Under the pieces are notes generated by a model that was not told the origin of the DNA, searched no databases, and was given only the letters and a program-made list of their open reading frames with translations. The translations under genes were made by a program, and so were the position numbers. DNA of 51,030 nucleotides from Candidatus Hermodarchaeota archaeon (GTDB taxonomy: Archaea; Asgardarchaeota; Hermodarchaeia; Hermodarchaeales; Hermodarchaeaceae). Within the stretch, counting starts at the first letter, position 1. Each line of letters begins with the position of its first letter. This document shows positions 34,070-42,984 of this stretch, piece by piece. The stretch is taken from assembly GCA_016840185.1 (NCBI GenBank), contig JAEOSV010000151.1:1-51030 (forward strand). Reading direction: 5' to 3'.

Positions 34070-35113
34070 TTGGTGGTGTCTGGTATTAGCGCTGGTGTAT
34101 CTGTTCGTGAAGGGGATTTCATCGAAACAGCTGAGGGATTGATTTTTGATGTGAAGGGATTAGTGCATCCCCCTGATAGAGCAATTGCGTTTTTACGCTA
34201 CTATCCTTCAGCTAATGGCAAGAGGGAACGGAATGGACAACGGTATGACAAAGTCTATCATTTAGCTGAGCGGTTTGATTTCCTTAAGCAACATTATTCC
34301 AAGTATCTTTACGACGATTCGGTTTTCGGACGGGAGTTACAGGGGATTCCCCATCCATTGGTGAAAAGTGTGTATCAGCCAAAGGAGAGCCTTGTGAAAC
34401 TAATGGAATTAGAGAAGCGCGATGCATTGCAACAGGATGTTGTGACTTTCACGGAGATAATTGAAGAACGCGCCAAGATACCTTTGGAGTCCCTTGGAAT
34501 ATCAGGAAGCATCCAAGTGGATTTACACGGATCCTCTTCGGATATTGATCTCATCGTGTATGGTCGTCGTGAAGCTCGGACGCTGCAACTCGCTTTACGG
34601 CGAGCACATATGGTTCCTCAAGAAGGGATTTTAGCCTATCGTGCGGATACCTATCCTCCTGTGTATAATTTACGGTGGAGTGGAACCGGTATTCCGCTTG
34701 AGACCATGCTATTAGTAGATGGGTTGAAGTCCATGCATGGGATTTTTGGTGGGCACCATTATTTCATTCGAGCGGTATTGAATTGGGAGGAATTACAGGA
34801 GCAGTATGGTGACCGTAAATACCGTCAAATTGGTCATGCCCGAGCGCGTTGCCGAGTGACCGATGATCGTGATGGGTTGTTCACGCCTTGTCGGTATGAA
34901 GTTGATGATGTGACGTTTCTGAAAGGGAGAGAGTCAAATGATGTTCGTGAGATTGTGAGTTTTCGTGGTCGCTTTGCTGAGCATGTTCGCCAGGATGAGG
35001 AAGTTGTTGTTCAGGGAACTATAGAGAGTGTTGAACAGGGTAAAGAGAAATGGACGCGGTTTTTGCTGGGGGATTTGCCAACAGATATCTTATTACCCAG
35101 TAGTTTGCTTTGA
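34070..35113 (+). CDS. COG2413-like predicted nucleotidyltransferase, copy 1
   Basis: A protein of about 347 residues. The central motif LGISGSIQVDLHGSSSDIDL is the polymerase-beta-type nucleotidyltransferase signature (Gly-Ser, then Ser-Asp-x-Asp), followed by IVYG. The N-terminal 45 residues (DFIETAEGLIFDVKGLVHPP) match the tandem copy. The C-terminal 100 residues are beta-rich (REIVSFRGRFAEHVRQDEEV, VVQGTIESVEQG), perhaps an OB-like nucleic-acid-binding part. The third acidic residue of the active site is not obvious to me. Substrate unknown. The frame opens at TTG 34070; GTG at 34073 or 34076 are equal alternatives. 22 bases separate it from copy 2. Confidence 0.72.
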   Translation: MVVSGISAGVSVREGDFIETAEGLIFDVKGLVHPPDRAIAFLRYYPSANGKRERNGQRYDKVYHLAERFDFLKQHYSKYLYDDSVFGRELQGIPHPLVKSVYQPKESLVKLMELEKRDALQQDVVTFTEIIEERAKIPLESLGISGSIQVDLHGSSSDIDLIVYGRREARTLQLALRRAHMVPQEGILAYRADTYPPVYNLRWSGTGIPLETMLLVDGLKSMHGIFGGHHYFIRAVLNWEELQEQYGDRKYRQIGHARARCRVTDDRDGLFTPCRYEVDDVTFLKGRESNDVREIVSFRGRFAEHVRQDEEVVVQGTIESVEQGKEKWTRFLLGDLPTDILLPSSLL

Positions 35114-35135
35114 GTAATATGTTGGTGGTTTTCGG

Positions 35136-36182
35136 GTGGCACGTCTTCCAAAGGATAAAGATTTTGTGGAAACTAAAGAAGGACTGTTTTTTACGATTGT
35201 GGGATATCTGCATCCCCCGGACGCATATACCGCCTATTTGAAGTATCGACCTGATAAGAAAGGTAAATGGGAACGCGGCGATGTACGCTACCAGCGTATG
35301 ATGCAAGTGTATAGTGCCGCTGAAGTGCAATCGAGTAGTAATTGGTTGCTGGAACATCATCCAGAGTATATCAAACTTGATCCGGTAAGAGGAATTAAAC
35401 TGCCCCTGGTTCCCTGGGAGAATACTGTAGCGTATTATTTACCTGAGGTTCGTATGGCGGAGATTCTTCGTGACCCTCAGGATCCGCTGGAATCGAAGGC
35501 AAAGGCTTTGGTAACGTTGCTTTCAGAGGCTAGTGGAGTTGATACGAACCGATTTGGAATTTCGGGATCGATTCTGTTGGAAATTCATAATCCGCTGTTT
35601 TCGGATATTGATTTGTTGGTGTATGGACTGGAGAACGCTCAACGTATTCGTGAAGTGATGGATGGGTTGTTTGGTGAGAATAAAGTAAAGCCGTATTCGG
35701 GTGAAGAGGTTCAGGCATGGCAGTTGCGACAGGTTCGGACACTTGGGGTGCCAGCGCGTTATGCAGAACAGATTGCATGGTCGCACTGGCAACGGGGACG
35801 ATTTAGTCAAACGGCGTTTTCGATTAATCCGGTTCGGATGGATGGTGAAATCATGAACCAGTATGGGGCTGAGACATACTCTCCTGTTGAAGTGGTGGAG
35901 TTTACGGCCACAATCATGGAAGATGAAGCGAACCTTTTCACACCAGCCCGATACTTGGTGGGTGATATCAATATGGAAGAAGGTTATGCAGAATTGTCGG
36001 CATTAACAGAGATAGTAACTTTTGAAGGTGTATTTGCATCCGTCTTTCATAAGGGTGATCGAGTTCGGATTCGTGGAATGGTGGAAGCCATTCGTGATAA
36101 GAATGGTAACGTCCTTCGGAATCATATTATTGTTGGAACATTGTCAGCCCAAGGGTGGATAATCCGCCTTCCATCTGTATAA
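35136..36182 (+). CDS. COG2413-like predicted nucleotidyltransferase, copy 2
   Basis: A 348-residue paralog of the preceding gene. It keeps DFVETKEGLFFTIVGYLHPP at the start, FGISGSILLEIHNPLFSDID in the centre (followed by LLVYG), and a beta-rich end with SALTEIVTFEGVFASVFHKG. The start GTG at 35136 has GGTGG seven bases upstream. The two copies differ through most of their length, so they may have different partners, perhaps forming a heterodimer. Sharing a strand and close spacing, they are probably co-transcribed. The function of this archaeal family is not known to me. Confidence 0.72.
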   Translation: MARLPKDKDFVETKEGLFFTIVGYLHPPDAYTAYLKYRPDKKGKWERGDVRYQRMMQVYSAAEVQSSSNWLLEHHPEYIKLDPVRGIKLPLVPWENTVAYYLPEVRMAEILRDPQDPLESKAKALVTLLSEASGVDTNRFGISGSILLEIHNPLFSDIDLLVYGLENAQRIREVMDGLFGENKVKPYSGEEVQAWQLRQVRTLGVPARYAEQIAWSHWQRGRFSQTAFSINPVRMDGEIMNQYGAETYSPVEVVEFTATIMEDEANLFTPARYLVGDINMEEGYAELSALTEIVTFEGVFASVFHKGDRVRIRGMVEAIRDKNGNVLRNHIIVGTLSAQGWIIRLPSV

Positions 36183-36274
36183 TCTGTGTGTTTGGGTTGT
36201 GGATGCTTTGGACTTCAGCAAGAGATTTATTAGAGGTCACCAGTTATCGGTTGCAACCAGAAATGGAGTGTGAA

Positions 36275-36679
36275 ATGTCTATGCCAAGCTTGGAAGTCGT
36301 TTTACTGACAGGCCGGACCCGTCGTCAAGGTGTTGGGCTCGAGGTAGGGAAGCTTAGTGAGATTTACCACGAAGCTACAACCCAAATTCGTTTAGACCCT
36401 GCTGACCTTGAGAAACTGAAGATTGAAGCTGGCGACACCGTTGAAGTCACCACTGAACACGGAAGTGTGGTACTGAGAGCCGAAGTGGCACCACGGGCTA
36501 GTGAGGGCATGGGCTTCATTCCTTATGGTCCCTGGGCAAACTGTGTTATTAGCGGTGACACCGACAGTACCGGGATGCCCACGATGAAAGGCTTGAAAGC
36601 CAAAATAGTTCCAGCTCCTGATAAGCAGGTACTAACTTTACACGAATTGTTTGCCGAAATGCGTGGTGCTGCAACTTAA
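36275..36679 (+). CDS. fwdD: Formylmethanofuran dehydrogenase subunit D-like (molybdopterin dinucleotide-binding)
   Basis: A 134-residue protein equal to the FwdD/FmdD subunit. Segments are EVVLLTGRTRRQGVG, KIEAGDTVEVTTEHGSVVLR, GFIPYGPWANCV and GDTDSTGMPTMKGLKA, all standard for the molybdopterin-dinucleotide-binding domain that closes over the cofactor held mainly by FwdB. The enzyme reduces CO2 to formylmethanofuran. GGAG five bases before the ATG at 36275 decides the start; the open frame reaches back to 36155, overlapping the nucleotidyltransferase gene. FwdB is 3.4 kb away, and no FwdA, C, E or F genes are here. Confidence 0.85.
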   Translation: MSMPSLEVVLLTGRTRRQGVGLEVGKLSEIYHEATTQIRLDPADLEKLKIEAGDTVEVTTEHGSVVLRAEVAPRASEGMGFIPYGPWANCVISGDTDSTGMPTMKGLKAKIVPAPDKQVLTLHELFAEMRGAAT

Positions 36680-36712
36680 CACCATTATCGTTCAACGGAT
36701 TTGGGTATTTCC

Positions 36713-38896
36713 ATGATTACCATTATCATTTTGAGTATCGCAATTTTCATTGGATTATTGACAATTATTGTTGCATTGGTGTTTTATCGGCTGGTTATGC
36801 GCGAAGATGAAGGTAATGAGCGGATGCGCGAGGTGAGTAAACTCATCGAGGATGGTGCGCACTCGTTTTTACGTGTACAGTATCGTATCCTAACTATCTT
36901 TACGGTGATAATGGCGATATTGATTGGAATCGCTGAGTTGGTGTTTGGGACCTCTGGAATTGCTGTTGTTGCTCTGGCACTCGCTATTTCATTCGTCATC
37001 GGTTGTTTTGCCAGTATGTTGGCAGGTTACATAGGAATGAGGGTTGCCACACGGGCAAACCGTCGAACTGCTGCGGCAGCAGAGGCTGGTGGAATGAATC
37101 CGGCATTTCGTATTGCGTTTCGAGCTGGTTCGGTTATGGGACTTATCATAAGTGGAATCGCGCTTGTGGGAATTGCGTCATTGTATCTGCTTTGGAATTT
37201 CATATTTCCAGTTCTTGGTTTGGCTGGGGGAATTGCCTTGTGGGAAATCATTGTTGGATTTTCCTTTGGGGCAAGCAGTGTAGCCCTTTTTGCTCGAGCC
37301 GGAGGAGGCATTTTCACAAAAACCGCAGACATTGCTGCTGACATTGTTGGAAAAGTGGAGTATGATATTCCTGAAGATGATCCACGTAACCCCGCGGCAA
37401 TTGCCGATGCCGTTGGCGACAATGTCGGTGATGTTGCTGGAACCGGAGCGGACATTTTCGATAGCAATATTGCGGCAATATTAGCCGCAGCAATCTTGGG
37501 TGCGACAATTGATTTCGTTCTACTAAATAGTAGCATCTACGTACTGGTTCCTTATGGGTTGATTCCTCTCATTATTACTAGTCTCGGCGGAATTGCAGCG
37601 ATAATTGGGGTCTTTACTGTTAGGACAAGTGATACTTGCGAACCCGATTGTTCATTGAACAATGGAACATATTATGCAACCATTTTGTTTGGTGTTCTTA
37701 TCGTCGCTGTCTTGTTTTTCCTTCAAATTCCCATTGTTATAGCTATTGCCGGAATCCTCGGACTCCTTGCGGGAGTTCTCATTGGATTTGTGTCTGACAT
37801 GTTTACTAACGACTATGGGTTTGGACGATTCCAACCAGTCCAAAGCATGGTGAAATCTGCTGAAACTAGTACTGGAACCCTAGCGTTATCTGGATATTCT
37901 TATGGACTATTGAGTGTGGTTCCATCTGTGATTGGTATTGTTGTCGCCATGGTTGCCGCCTTTGCACTTGGAACGCTAATTCCAATTCCGGGACCGATTG
38001 GTTTCTGGCAGGCAGGGGTATTTGCTGTAGCCATTGCAGCGGTGGGGTTGCTGGCGACGAATGGGTTGGTTATGAGTGCTGATGCGTATGGTCCAATTGT
38101 GGACAATGCCCGTGGAATCATTGAACAGTCAGGTGCCTCGAAAGAAGCTGTTGAAGAATGTGACAAACTTGATGCAATGGGGAACACTACGAAGGCAATT
38201 ACAAAGGGATTTGCAATTGGTGCTACAGCTCTGACGGTGTTTGCTCTCTTTGCTGTCTATATTCAACTTGCCACACAATTGACAGGGACCATCATCTACA
38301 TTGACCTTCTCAACCCTGTTGTTCTTGCAGGAGCTCTAATCGGTGGAATCCTACCCGCCGCGTTTTCGGCGATATTAATTCTTGGCGTTCAGAAAAATGC
38401 CGATAAACTCATTCGTGAAATTCGGAGACAATTCCGGGAGGACCCCGGAATTCTCGAAGGTAAGTCAAAACCCGATTATGATAGGGGTATCAAGATTTCT
38501 ACCCAAGGTGCCCTTCGGGAGCTATTACCAGCCACTATCATCGCTATCCTGGCAACAATAATTACGGGTATTGTTTTAGGACTCGAGGCGTTAGCAGCCT
38601 ATCTTGCCGGGGCTGTAATCGTTGGACTCATCTTTGCGTTGTTCATGGATAATGCTGGTGGGGCCTGGGATAATACCAAGAAATTCATTGAATCATCAGC
38701 TTATGATCACGATAAGCCCAACTATCATGAAATTCATTCAGCCTCCGTGGTTGGTGACACTATTGGTGATCCATTCAAGGACACTGCGGGTCCATCAATT
38801 AACACCTTATTAACTGTAACAAGCTTAACCGCGACAATCTTTTTACCTTTGATTTGGACGGCACACACATGGCTCATCTTACTCCTTATTCCATAA
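36713..38896 (+). CDS. hppA: Membrane-bound proton-pumping pyrophosphatase, K+-independent type
   Basis: A 727-residue protein with about 16 membrane helices. The PPi and Mg site is complete: ADIAADIVGKVE, ADAVGDNVGDVAGTGADIF, FMDNAGGAWDN and VGDTIGDPFKDTAGPS. In GNTTKAITKG the residue after the second Thr is Lys (K494); K+-independent H+-pumping enzymes have Lys here while K+-dependent ones have Ala. The enzyme splits cytosolic PPi and moves protons out across the membrane, saving energy released in biosynthesis. The ATG at 36713 is preferred to the TTG four codons before. A hairpin terminator follows at 38953. Confidence 0.95.
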   Translation: MITIIILSIAIFIGLLTIIVALVFYRLVMREDEGNERMREVSKLIEDGAHSFLRVQYRILTIFTVIMAILIGIAELVFGTSGIAVVALALAISFVIGCFASMLAGYIGMRVATRANRRTAAAAEAGGMNPAFRIAFRAGSVMGLIISGIALVGIASLYLLWNFIFPVLGLAGGIALWEIIVGFSFGASSVALFARAGGGIFTKTADIAADIVGKVEYDIPEDDPRNPAAIADAVGDNVGDVAGTGADIFDSNIAAILAAAILGATIDFVLLNSSIYVLVPYGLIPLIITSLGGIAAIIGVFTVRTSDTCEPDCSLNNGTYYATILFGVLIVAVLFFLQIPIVIAIAGILGLLAGVLIGFVSDMFTNDYGFGRFQPVQSMVKSAETSTGTLALSGYSYGLLSVVPSVIGIVVAMVAAFALGTLIPIPGPIGFWQAGVFAVAIAAVGLLATNGLVMSADAYGPIVDNARGIIEQSGASKEAVEECDKLDAMGNTTKAITKGFAIGATALTVFALFAVYIQLATQLTGTIIYIDLLNPVVLAGALIGGILPAAFSAILILGVQKNADKLIREIRRQFREDPGILEGKSKPDYDRGIKISTQGALRELLPATIIAILATIITGIVLGLEALAAYLAGAVIVGLIFALFMDNAGGAWDNTKKFIESSAYDHDKPNYHEIHSASVVGDTIGDPFKDTAGPSINTLLTVTSLTATIFLPLIWTAHTWLILLLIP

Positions 38897-38952
38897 CCAG
38901 ATTTGTTCGTGAGCTTGGCATTCACAAGCAATAGCCATTAGTGATGTTAATT

Positions 38953-38986
38953 CCGAACTATCCAGTTCGGATTCGCCTCTTTTTTT
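38953..38986 (+). terminator. Hairpin plus T tract after the pyrophosphatase gene
   Basis: CCGAACT (38953-38959) and AGTTCGG (38964-38970) form a perfect 7-bp stem with an ATCC loop, followed after a few bases by CTCTTTTTTT. It lies 57 bases after the stop codon. This is a convincing intrinsic-type terminator. Confidence 0.65.
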
Positions 38987-39022
38987 CTCCTCCAATGCGA
39001 TAATTCTAACTGTCCGGATTCC

Positions 39023-39949
39023 ATGAATTCAAAAGACGTTAAGATAGTTGTAACTCAGCTCTTAGGCATTAGCTATGGTATGATTGCTATGTCAGAAAAC
39101 AATCAAAAACAAAAAACCCGAATTTCTCCCATTCTTTTGGCAATCATGTTTTTCGTGGTTGCCATGGTGTTTCGCGTCATCGATATCTTCGTGCTACAGT
39201 TGCATCTGACAAATTGGAGTATAATCACATCCAAAGTGATTCCCCTCGTACTACTACTCCTCTATGTCGGTATCGTTTACCGAACCGTCTCTATACTTGG
39301 AATCCATACGAAATATCTTGCCATTAACATCGTTCTTGGCGTTTTGACGTATCTTGTGTACTTCTTACTGCCCTACTTTCTCGAATTCTACATTGAATTA
39401 GCCCTGGGATTAGGACCCGGCTTAGGACTCACAGCAGCTCCCGCTTTCTTCATCGCATACTTTCTAGTATTCTACATCATTAACTCCTTCATGGAAGAAG
39501 GCATCTTCCGCGGTCTCATGATGCGTGGCTTCATGACCAAAACGAACGTCACTGTCGCCAATATCATTCAAGCAATTTTCTTCGGCTTTTGGCACATCGT
39601 CTGGCCCATCAATGCTTTTCTTAATGGTATGGACTTAATCAGTGCCGCCTGGTATGCAGTATATTATGTGGCTTCATCCTTCGTCTTCGGAATTGTTACT
39701 GGTTACATGTTTCAAAAAACAAGCAGTCTATGGGGACCAATAATTCTACACACACTCTGGAATTTCACACTCTTCCTATTAACCTGGACGTATCTCTTTC
39801 CCCCATCCTTCCCCATGAACCTAATCCTATATGGTACCACCTTCGCCACAGAAATTGTCGGTGCTCTCATTGCAATTTGGCTCATTAGGTTCATGAGTCA
39901 TCGCTGGAAGCTCCCCGAACTCACACCATGGGATGAACTCTTACCATAA
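39023..39949 (+). CDS. CPBP intramembrane metalloprotease
   Basis: A 308-residue polytopic protein with about eight membrane helices. The CPBP motifs are MEEGIFRGLMMRGF (Glu-Glu and Arg), FFGFWHIVWP and IILHTLWNFTLF. It is a shorter relative of the enzyme at 22.8 kb and lacks its Cys-rich tail. The family cleaves peptides inside the membrane; substrate unknown. An alternative ATG at 39089 (MSENNQKQK) would shorten the N-terminus by 22 residues and gives a more usual start. It stands between the terminator of hppA and the promoter of fwdB. Confidence 0.83.
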   Translation: MNSKDVKIVVTQLLGISYGMIAMSENNQKQKTRISPILLAIMFFVVAMVFRVIDIFVLQLHLTNWSIITSKVIPLVLLLLYVGIVYRTVSILGIHTKYLAINIVLGVLTYLVYFLLPYFLEFYIELALGLGPGLGLTAAPAFFIAYFLVFYIINSFMEEGIFRGLMMRGFMTKTNVTVANIIQAIFFGFWHIVWPINAFLNGMDLISAAWYAVYYVASSFVFGIVTGYMFQKTSSLWGPIILHTLWNFTLFLLTWTYLFPPSFPMNLILYGTTFATEIVGALIAIWLIRFMSHRWKLPELTPWDELLP

Positions 39950-39996
39950 TCCACTTGCAGAAGCATATCCTGAGTGAAAAGATAGTAGTTTGGGCG

Positions 39997-40008
39997 AACC
40001 GCTTAAAT
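39997..40008 (+). promoter_or_regulatory. BRE/TATA-like promoter of fwdB
   Basis: ACCGCTTAAATG reads as BRE followed by TATA-like TTAAAT. Transcription would start near 40030, leaving a leader of about 35 bases before the ATG at 40067. Confidence 0.4.
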
Positions 40009-40066
40009 GACAGAACCGCCCTGTAAAACTACGCTCTTATGTAAGGTGCTAAATGAGGTACACGCC

Positions 40067-41464
40067 ATGACTACCAAGGACACTGATGCTATCCTCTCGA
40101 CGCCGCGATCCCGAATCACTAAGCACGTCATCTGCCCGTTTTGCGGCTGCCTTTGTGATGACATCGAAGTGGCGGTAACGCTCACTGGTCCCCTCCCCCG
40201 TGTTCCCGAAGGAACAATAGTAGAAGCGTTGAATGCGTGCCGCATAGGACATACAAAATTCCTGAAAGTTCGGGATGAGTATCGAATTTACAAGCCGGAG
40301 CTGCGAACAGGACCGAATAAGTCGGAGGTTCAACAAGTTTCGCTAGAAGAAGCGGTGAAGGTTGCGTCAAAAATCCTCGTCGAGGCCAGACGTCCAGTGA
40401 TATATGGGCTTGCCAGCACTTCCAATGAAGCGAACGTTAAGGCCTTAGAACTTGCCGAGGTTTCAGGGGCAATTGTCGATAATACTTCATCCGTCTGCCA
40501 CGGTCCTGGAATTGAGGCAGTGCAGCGAGTTGGAATTGGTACCTGTACTTTGGGTAAAATCAAGAATTATTCGGATTTAATCATCTATTGGGGATGCAAT
40601 CCTGTTGCGGCGCATCCACGGCATACTCGTCGTTATTCCCAGTTCATTGAAGGATTATTCCAGCAAGTGGAAGACCGGAAAATCTATCACATTGATGTCC
40701 GTCCCACGCGGTTCACTGATCAAGTAACGAATTCGATTATTGTTGAACCGAATAAAGACTATGAATTAATTCAGACAGTGCGGGCGCTTCTTCATGGGCA
40801 CGAGTTGCAAGCCTCAGAGGTTGCAGGTGTTCCGATGCGTCAGATTCGCGAGTTTGCGAATGATTTGAAGACCGCGAAGTTTACCACGATCTTCTATGGT
40901 TTAGGTCTAACGCAGACCCACGGTAAGGATCATAATGTGTCAGCGGCAATTGACTTAACTGCAGATTTGAACCATCATACCAAAGCCGTGATTATGCCAT
41001 TGCGTGGTCACTTCAATGTCACGGGATCGAACCATGTGTCGACTTGGACCTATGGGTTTCCGTTTTCTGTGAGCTTAGAGCAGGGTGCACCCTACTACAT
41101 GCCCGGAGAAACAAGTGCCGTTGATGTATTAGTCCGGGGAGAAGCTGATGCCTTCTTCGCAATTGCGGCAGATCCTGCAGCATCATTTCCCATGCCTGCG
41201 GTTCAAGAAATGATGAAAATCCCTGTGATTGTCTTAGATCCGAAACGCTGTGCTACAACTGAAATTGCTGATGTTGTGCTTCCCTCTGCATATGTAGGCA
41301 TTGAAGCCGACGGCGTACAAACAGCATATCGTATGGATGGTATCCCACTTCAACTGAACAAGATTGTTGATGCTCCTGCTGGTGTCAAGGGTGATGACCA
41401 GATTCTGGATATGATGATTCGAGAAGTATGCAAACTCAAAGGAATCAAGAGATATCCTCAATAA
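40067..41464 (+). CDS. fwdB: Formylmethanofuran dehydrogenase subunit B (FwdB)
   Basis: A 465-residue catalytic subunit. The 4Fe-4S motif at the N-terminus is CPFCGCLCDDIEV (C23, C26, C30), and the metal ligand is C144 in TSSVCHGPG, so this is a Cys rather than selenocysteine form. Further family motifs are IIYWGCNPVAAHPRH and MPLRGHFNVTGSNH. FwdB holds tungsten or molybdenum bound by two pyranopterin guanine dinucleotides and reduces CO2 to formate, which passes to FwdA for transfer to methanofuran. GAGGT eight bases before the ATG at 40067 sets the start; an earlier ATG at 40007 has none. FwdD lies 3.4 kb upstream. Other subunits must be elsewhere. Confidence 0.93.
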   Translation: MTTKDTDAILSTPRSRITKHVICPFCGCLCDDIEVAVTLTGPLPRVPEGTIVEALNACRIGHTKFLKVRDEYRIYKPELRTGPNKSEVQQVSLEEAVKVASKILVEARRPVIYGLASTSNEANVKALELAEVSGAIVDNTSSVCHGPGIEAVQRVGIGTCTLGKIKNYSDLIIYWGCNPVAAHPRHTRRYSQFIEGLFQQVEDRKIYHIDVRPTRFTDQVTNSIIVEPNKDYELIQTVRALLHGHELQASEVAGVPMRQIREFANDLKTAKFTTIFYGLGLTQTHGKDHNVSAAIDLTADLNHHTKAVIMPLRGHFNVTGSNHVSTWTYGFPFSVSLEQGAPYYMPGETSAVDVLVRGEADAFFAIAADPAASFPMPAVQEMMKIPVIVLDPKRCATTEIADVVLPSAYVGIEADGVQTAYRMDGIPLQLNKIVDAPAGVKGDDQILDMMIREVCKLKGIKRYPQ

Positions 41465-41465
41465 G

Positions 41466-42149
41466 TCACTCATTGAGTTGTTTTCCCAGTTTTTCAATGA
41501 GCTCTTGAATAGTTAAACCAGTGAAATTTGGAATAACTAAATCCGCATGAGAAAGATCCTCGCGAGGATTCGTTGTCGTTAGGGCAACACAGGTCATATT
41601 AGCAGATTTTGCAGCAGTGACACCAATCGGTGAATCCTCAAAAACTAGACATGTTTTGGGGTCTATCCCTAGCCTTTTAGCGCCCAAGAGATAGGCTTCA
41701 GGGTCTGGTTTAGTCCGTGTTACTTGTGTAACATCAATGACAGGATGTTTTTCTCTGAGCCCCAGGCTTTCTAAAGACGCACTCAAGCTGATGGGATGCC
41801 CCGTACTGACAAATGCAATGGGGATGTTGGCTTCTAGAACGGATTCATAGAAATTCAGAAACCCAGGAATTGGTTGAAGATCACCTTGCTTTACGTGTTC
41901 ACTGTAAAGTAGCCGACGGTGAGTAATCAAAGGTATGGGGTCATCAGGAATTCCGTTTTCGTTGAGAATCGTTGACATAATAACGGCAGACCCTGCCCCA
42001 AGAAATCGTGTTTTCCAGTCTTTTTCAGTGATTTTAATTCCATAAGATTCTAGGATTTCGTTGAAGGTCTGAAGATGCAAAAGTTCGCTTTCTACCGCAA
42101 CACCATCAACATCAAACAGAACCGCCGCTATCAGTGAGGAGGGATTCAT
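41466..42149 (-). CDS. HAD-superfamily phosphatase (beta-phosphoglucomutase-like)
   Basis: A 227-residue HAD hydrolase with motif I VLFDVDGVAVESELL (Asp-x-Asp), motif II IAFVSTG, motif III Lys in RTKPDPEAYLLG and motif IV VFEDSPIGVTAAK. The helical cap between motifs I and II places it with phosphoglucomutase and sugar-phosphate phosphatases. The substrate is unknown. The ATG at 42149 has AGGATGA upstream; a TTG three codons earlier is less likely. It follows the second HAD gene after 22 bases on the same strand and is convergent with fwdB, one base apart. Confidence 0.88.
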   Translation of the reverse strand: MNPSSLIAAVLFDVDGVAVESELLHLQTFNEILESYGIKITEKDWKTRFLGAGSAVIMSTILNENGIPDDPIPLITHRRLLYSEHVKQGDLQPIPGFLNFYESVLEANIPIAFVSTGHPISLSASLESLGLREKHPVIDVTQVTRTKPDPEAYLLGAKRLGIDPKTCLVFEDSPIGVTAAKSANMTCVALTTTNPREDLSHADLVIPNFTGLTIQELIEKLGKQLNE

Positions 42150-42171
42150 CGTGTTCAATCATCCTTGTATA

Positions 42172-42927
42172 CTATTCGAGAACAAATCGTTTGAGGTCCT
42201 GTAGGGATCCAGACCCATCAATACGATACTTAGAGGTTTGTCGACCTTTCTTCGCTGAATTCCCTACTTCCTTGGAAAGTACACCTAGTCGCCCTTTTTC
42301 TTGATCTAAATCGACAAGAAAGGTTTTGATTCCTAGGTCTGATGCAGCCATGTCGCTAATGGCATCATTTCCTGCCATGACACAATCTTCTGGTTTCTGG
42401 TGGATAAGATCCAAAATGGTTTGATAGTATTCGGTCCGCGGTTTACAATAGGACATATTCTCGGCATGTGTCATGAGAGTAATATCCAAATCTAGGAGAT
42501 TCGCCCAACCGACACGGATTTGCGTAGCAAGCTCAGGAAAAATTGGATTAGTTGCAATAACAACTTTCAATCCTTCCTCAATAACGCGTTGTAGGAGTTC
42601 GTGTCCGAAGGGAACAACGGTGATTATTGACCCTAATTGTTCAAAGGATTCTTCATAGAATCTGTTAAATCGTGTAATACACTCATCGTAACTAAGTGCT
42701 GGAGTATCTGCAATGAAATCATATGTGAACGCTGCGACGTTGGTCATACGTCCGTTATTATGGATCATTTGCAGAGTGGAATGAAGAAGTTTCTGAAAGA
42801 ATGTTGATTCGTCGAAGAATTCCTTCAAATAGGGATATGCGATTTTAGCATAGGAGACAAGAAATTGATCTTCATTGAAGAGGACGAGGGTATTGTCAAA
42901 GTCAATGAGAAGTGCTTTATAGGACAA
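42172..42927 (-). CDS. HAD-superfamily hydrolase
   Basis: A 251-residue HAD hydrolase. Motif I is ALLIDFDNTLVLFNED, motif II VVIATNPIFPE, motif III includes KPRTEYYQTIL and motif IV VMAGNDAISDMAASDLG. A helical cap (about 20-110) is present. It starts with TTG at 42927; GAGG eight bases upstream supports that, and no ATG is in frame. It is likely read together with the following HAD gene. The closest known families act on haloacids, glycolate phosphate or sugar phosphates; I cannot choose. Confidence 0.82.
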   Translation of the reverse strand: MSYKALLIDFDNTLVLFNEDQFLVSYAKIAYPYLKEFFDESTFFQKLLHSTLQMIHNNGRMTNVAAFTYDFIADTPALSYDECITRFNRFYEESFEQLGSIITVVPFGHELLQRVIEEGLKVVIATNPIFPELATQIRVGWANLLDLDITLMTHAENMSYCKPRTEYYQTILDLIHQKPEDCVMAGNDAISDMAASDLGIKTFLVDLDQEKGRLGVLSKEVGNSAKKGRQTSKYRIDGSGSLQDLKRFVLE

Positions 42928-42984
42928 GAAGTCTGCCTCATGTTCGGGATTTTAATTTGGGTTCAGTGAAATTGGCTGTTGGTT

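Noticed and set aside
36155..36274. 40-codon N-terminal extension of fwdD
   Set aside because: Overlaps the nucleotidyltransferase gene and is not part of the FwdD family; GGAG precedes the ATG at 36275.
36784..37536. Minus-strand frames of 64-169 codons within hppA
   Set aside because: Ala/Pro/Ser-rich shadows of the conserved pyrophosphatase coding sequence.
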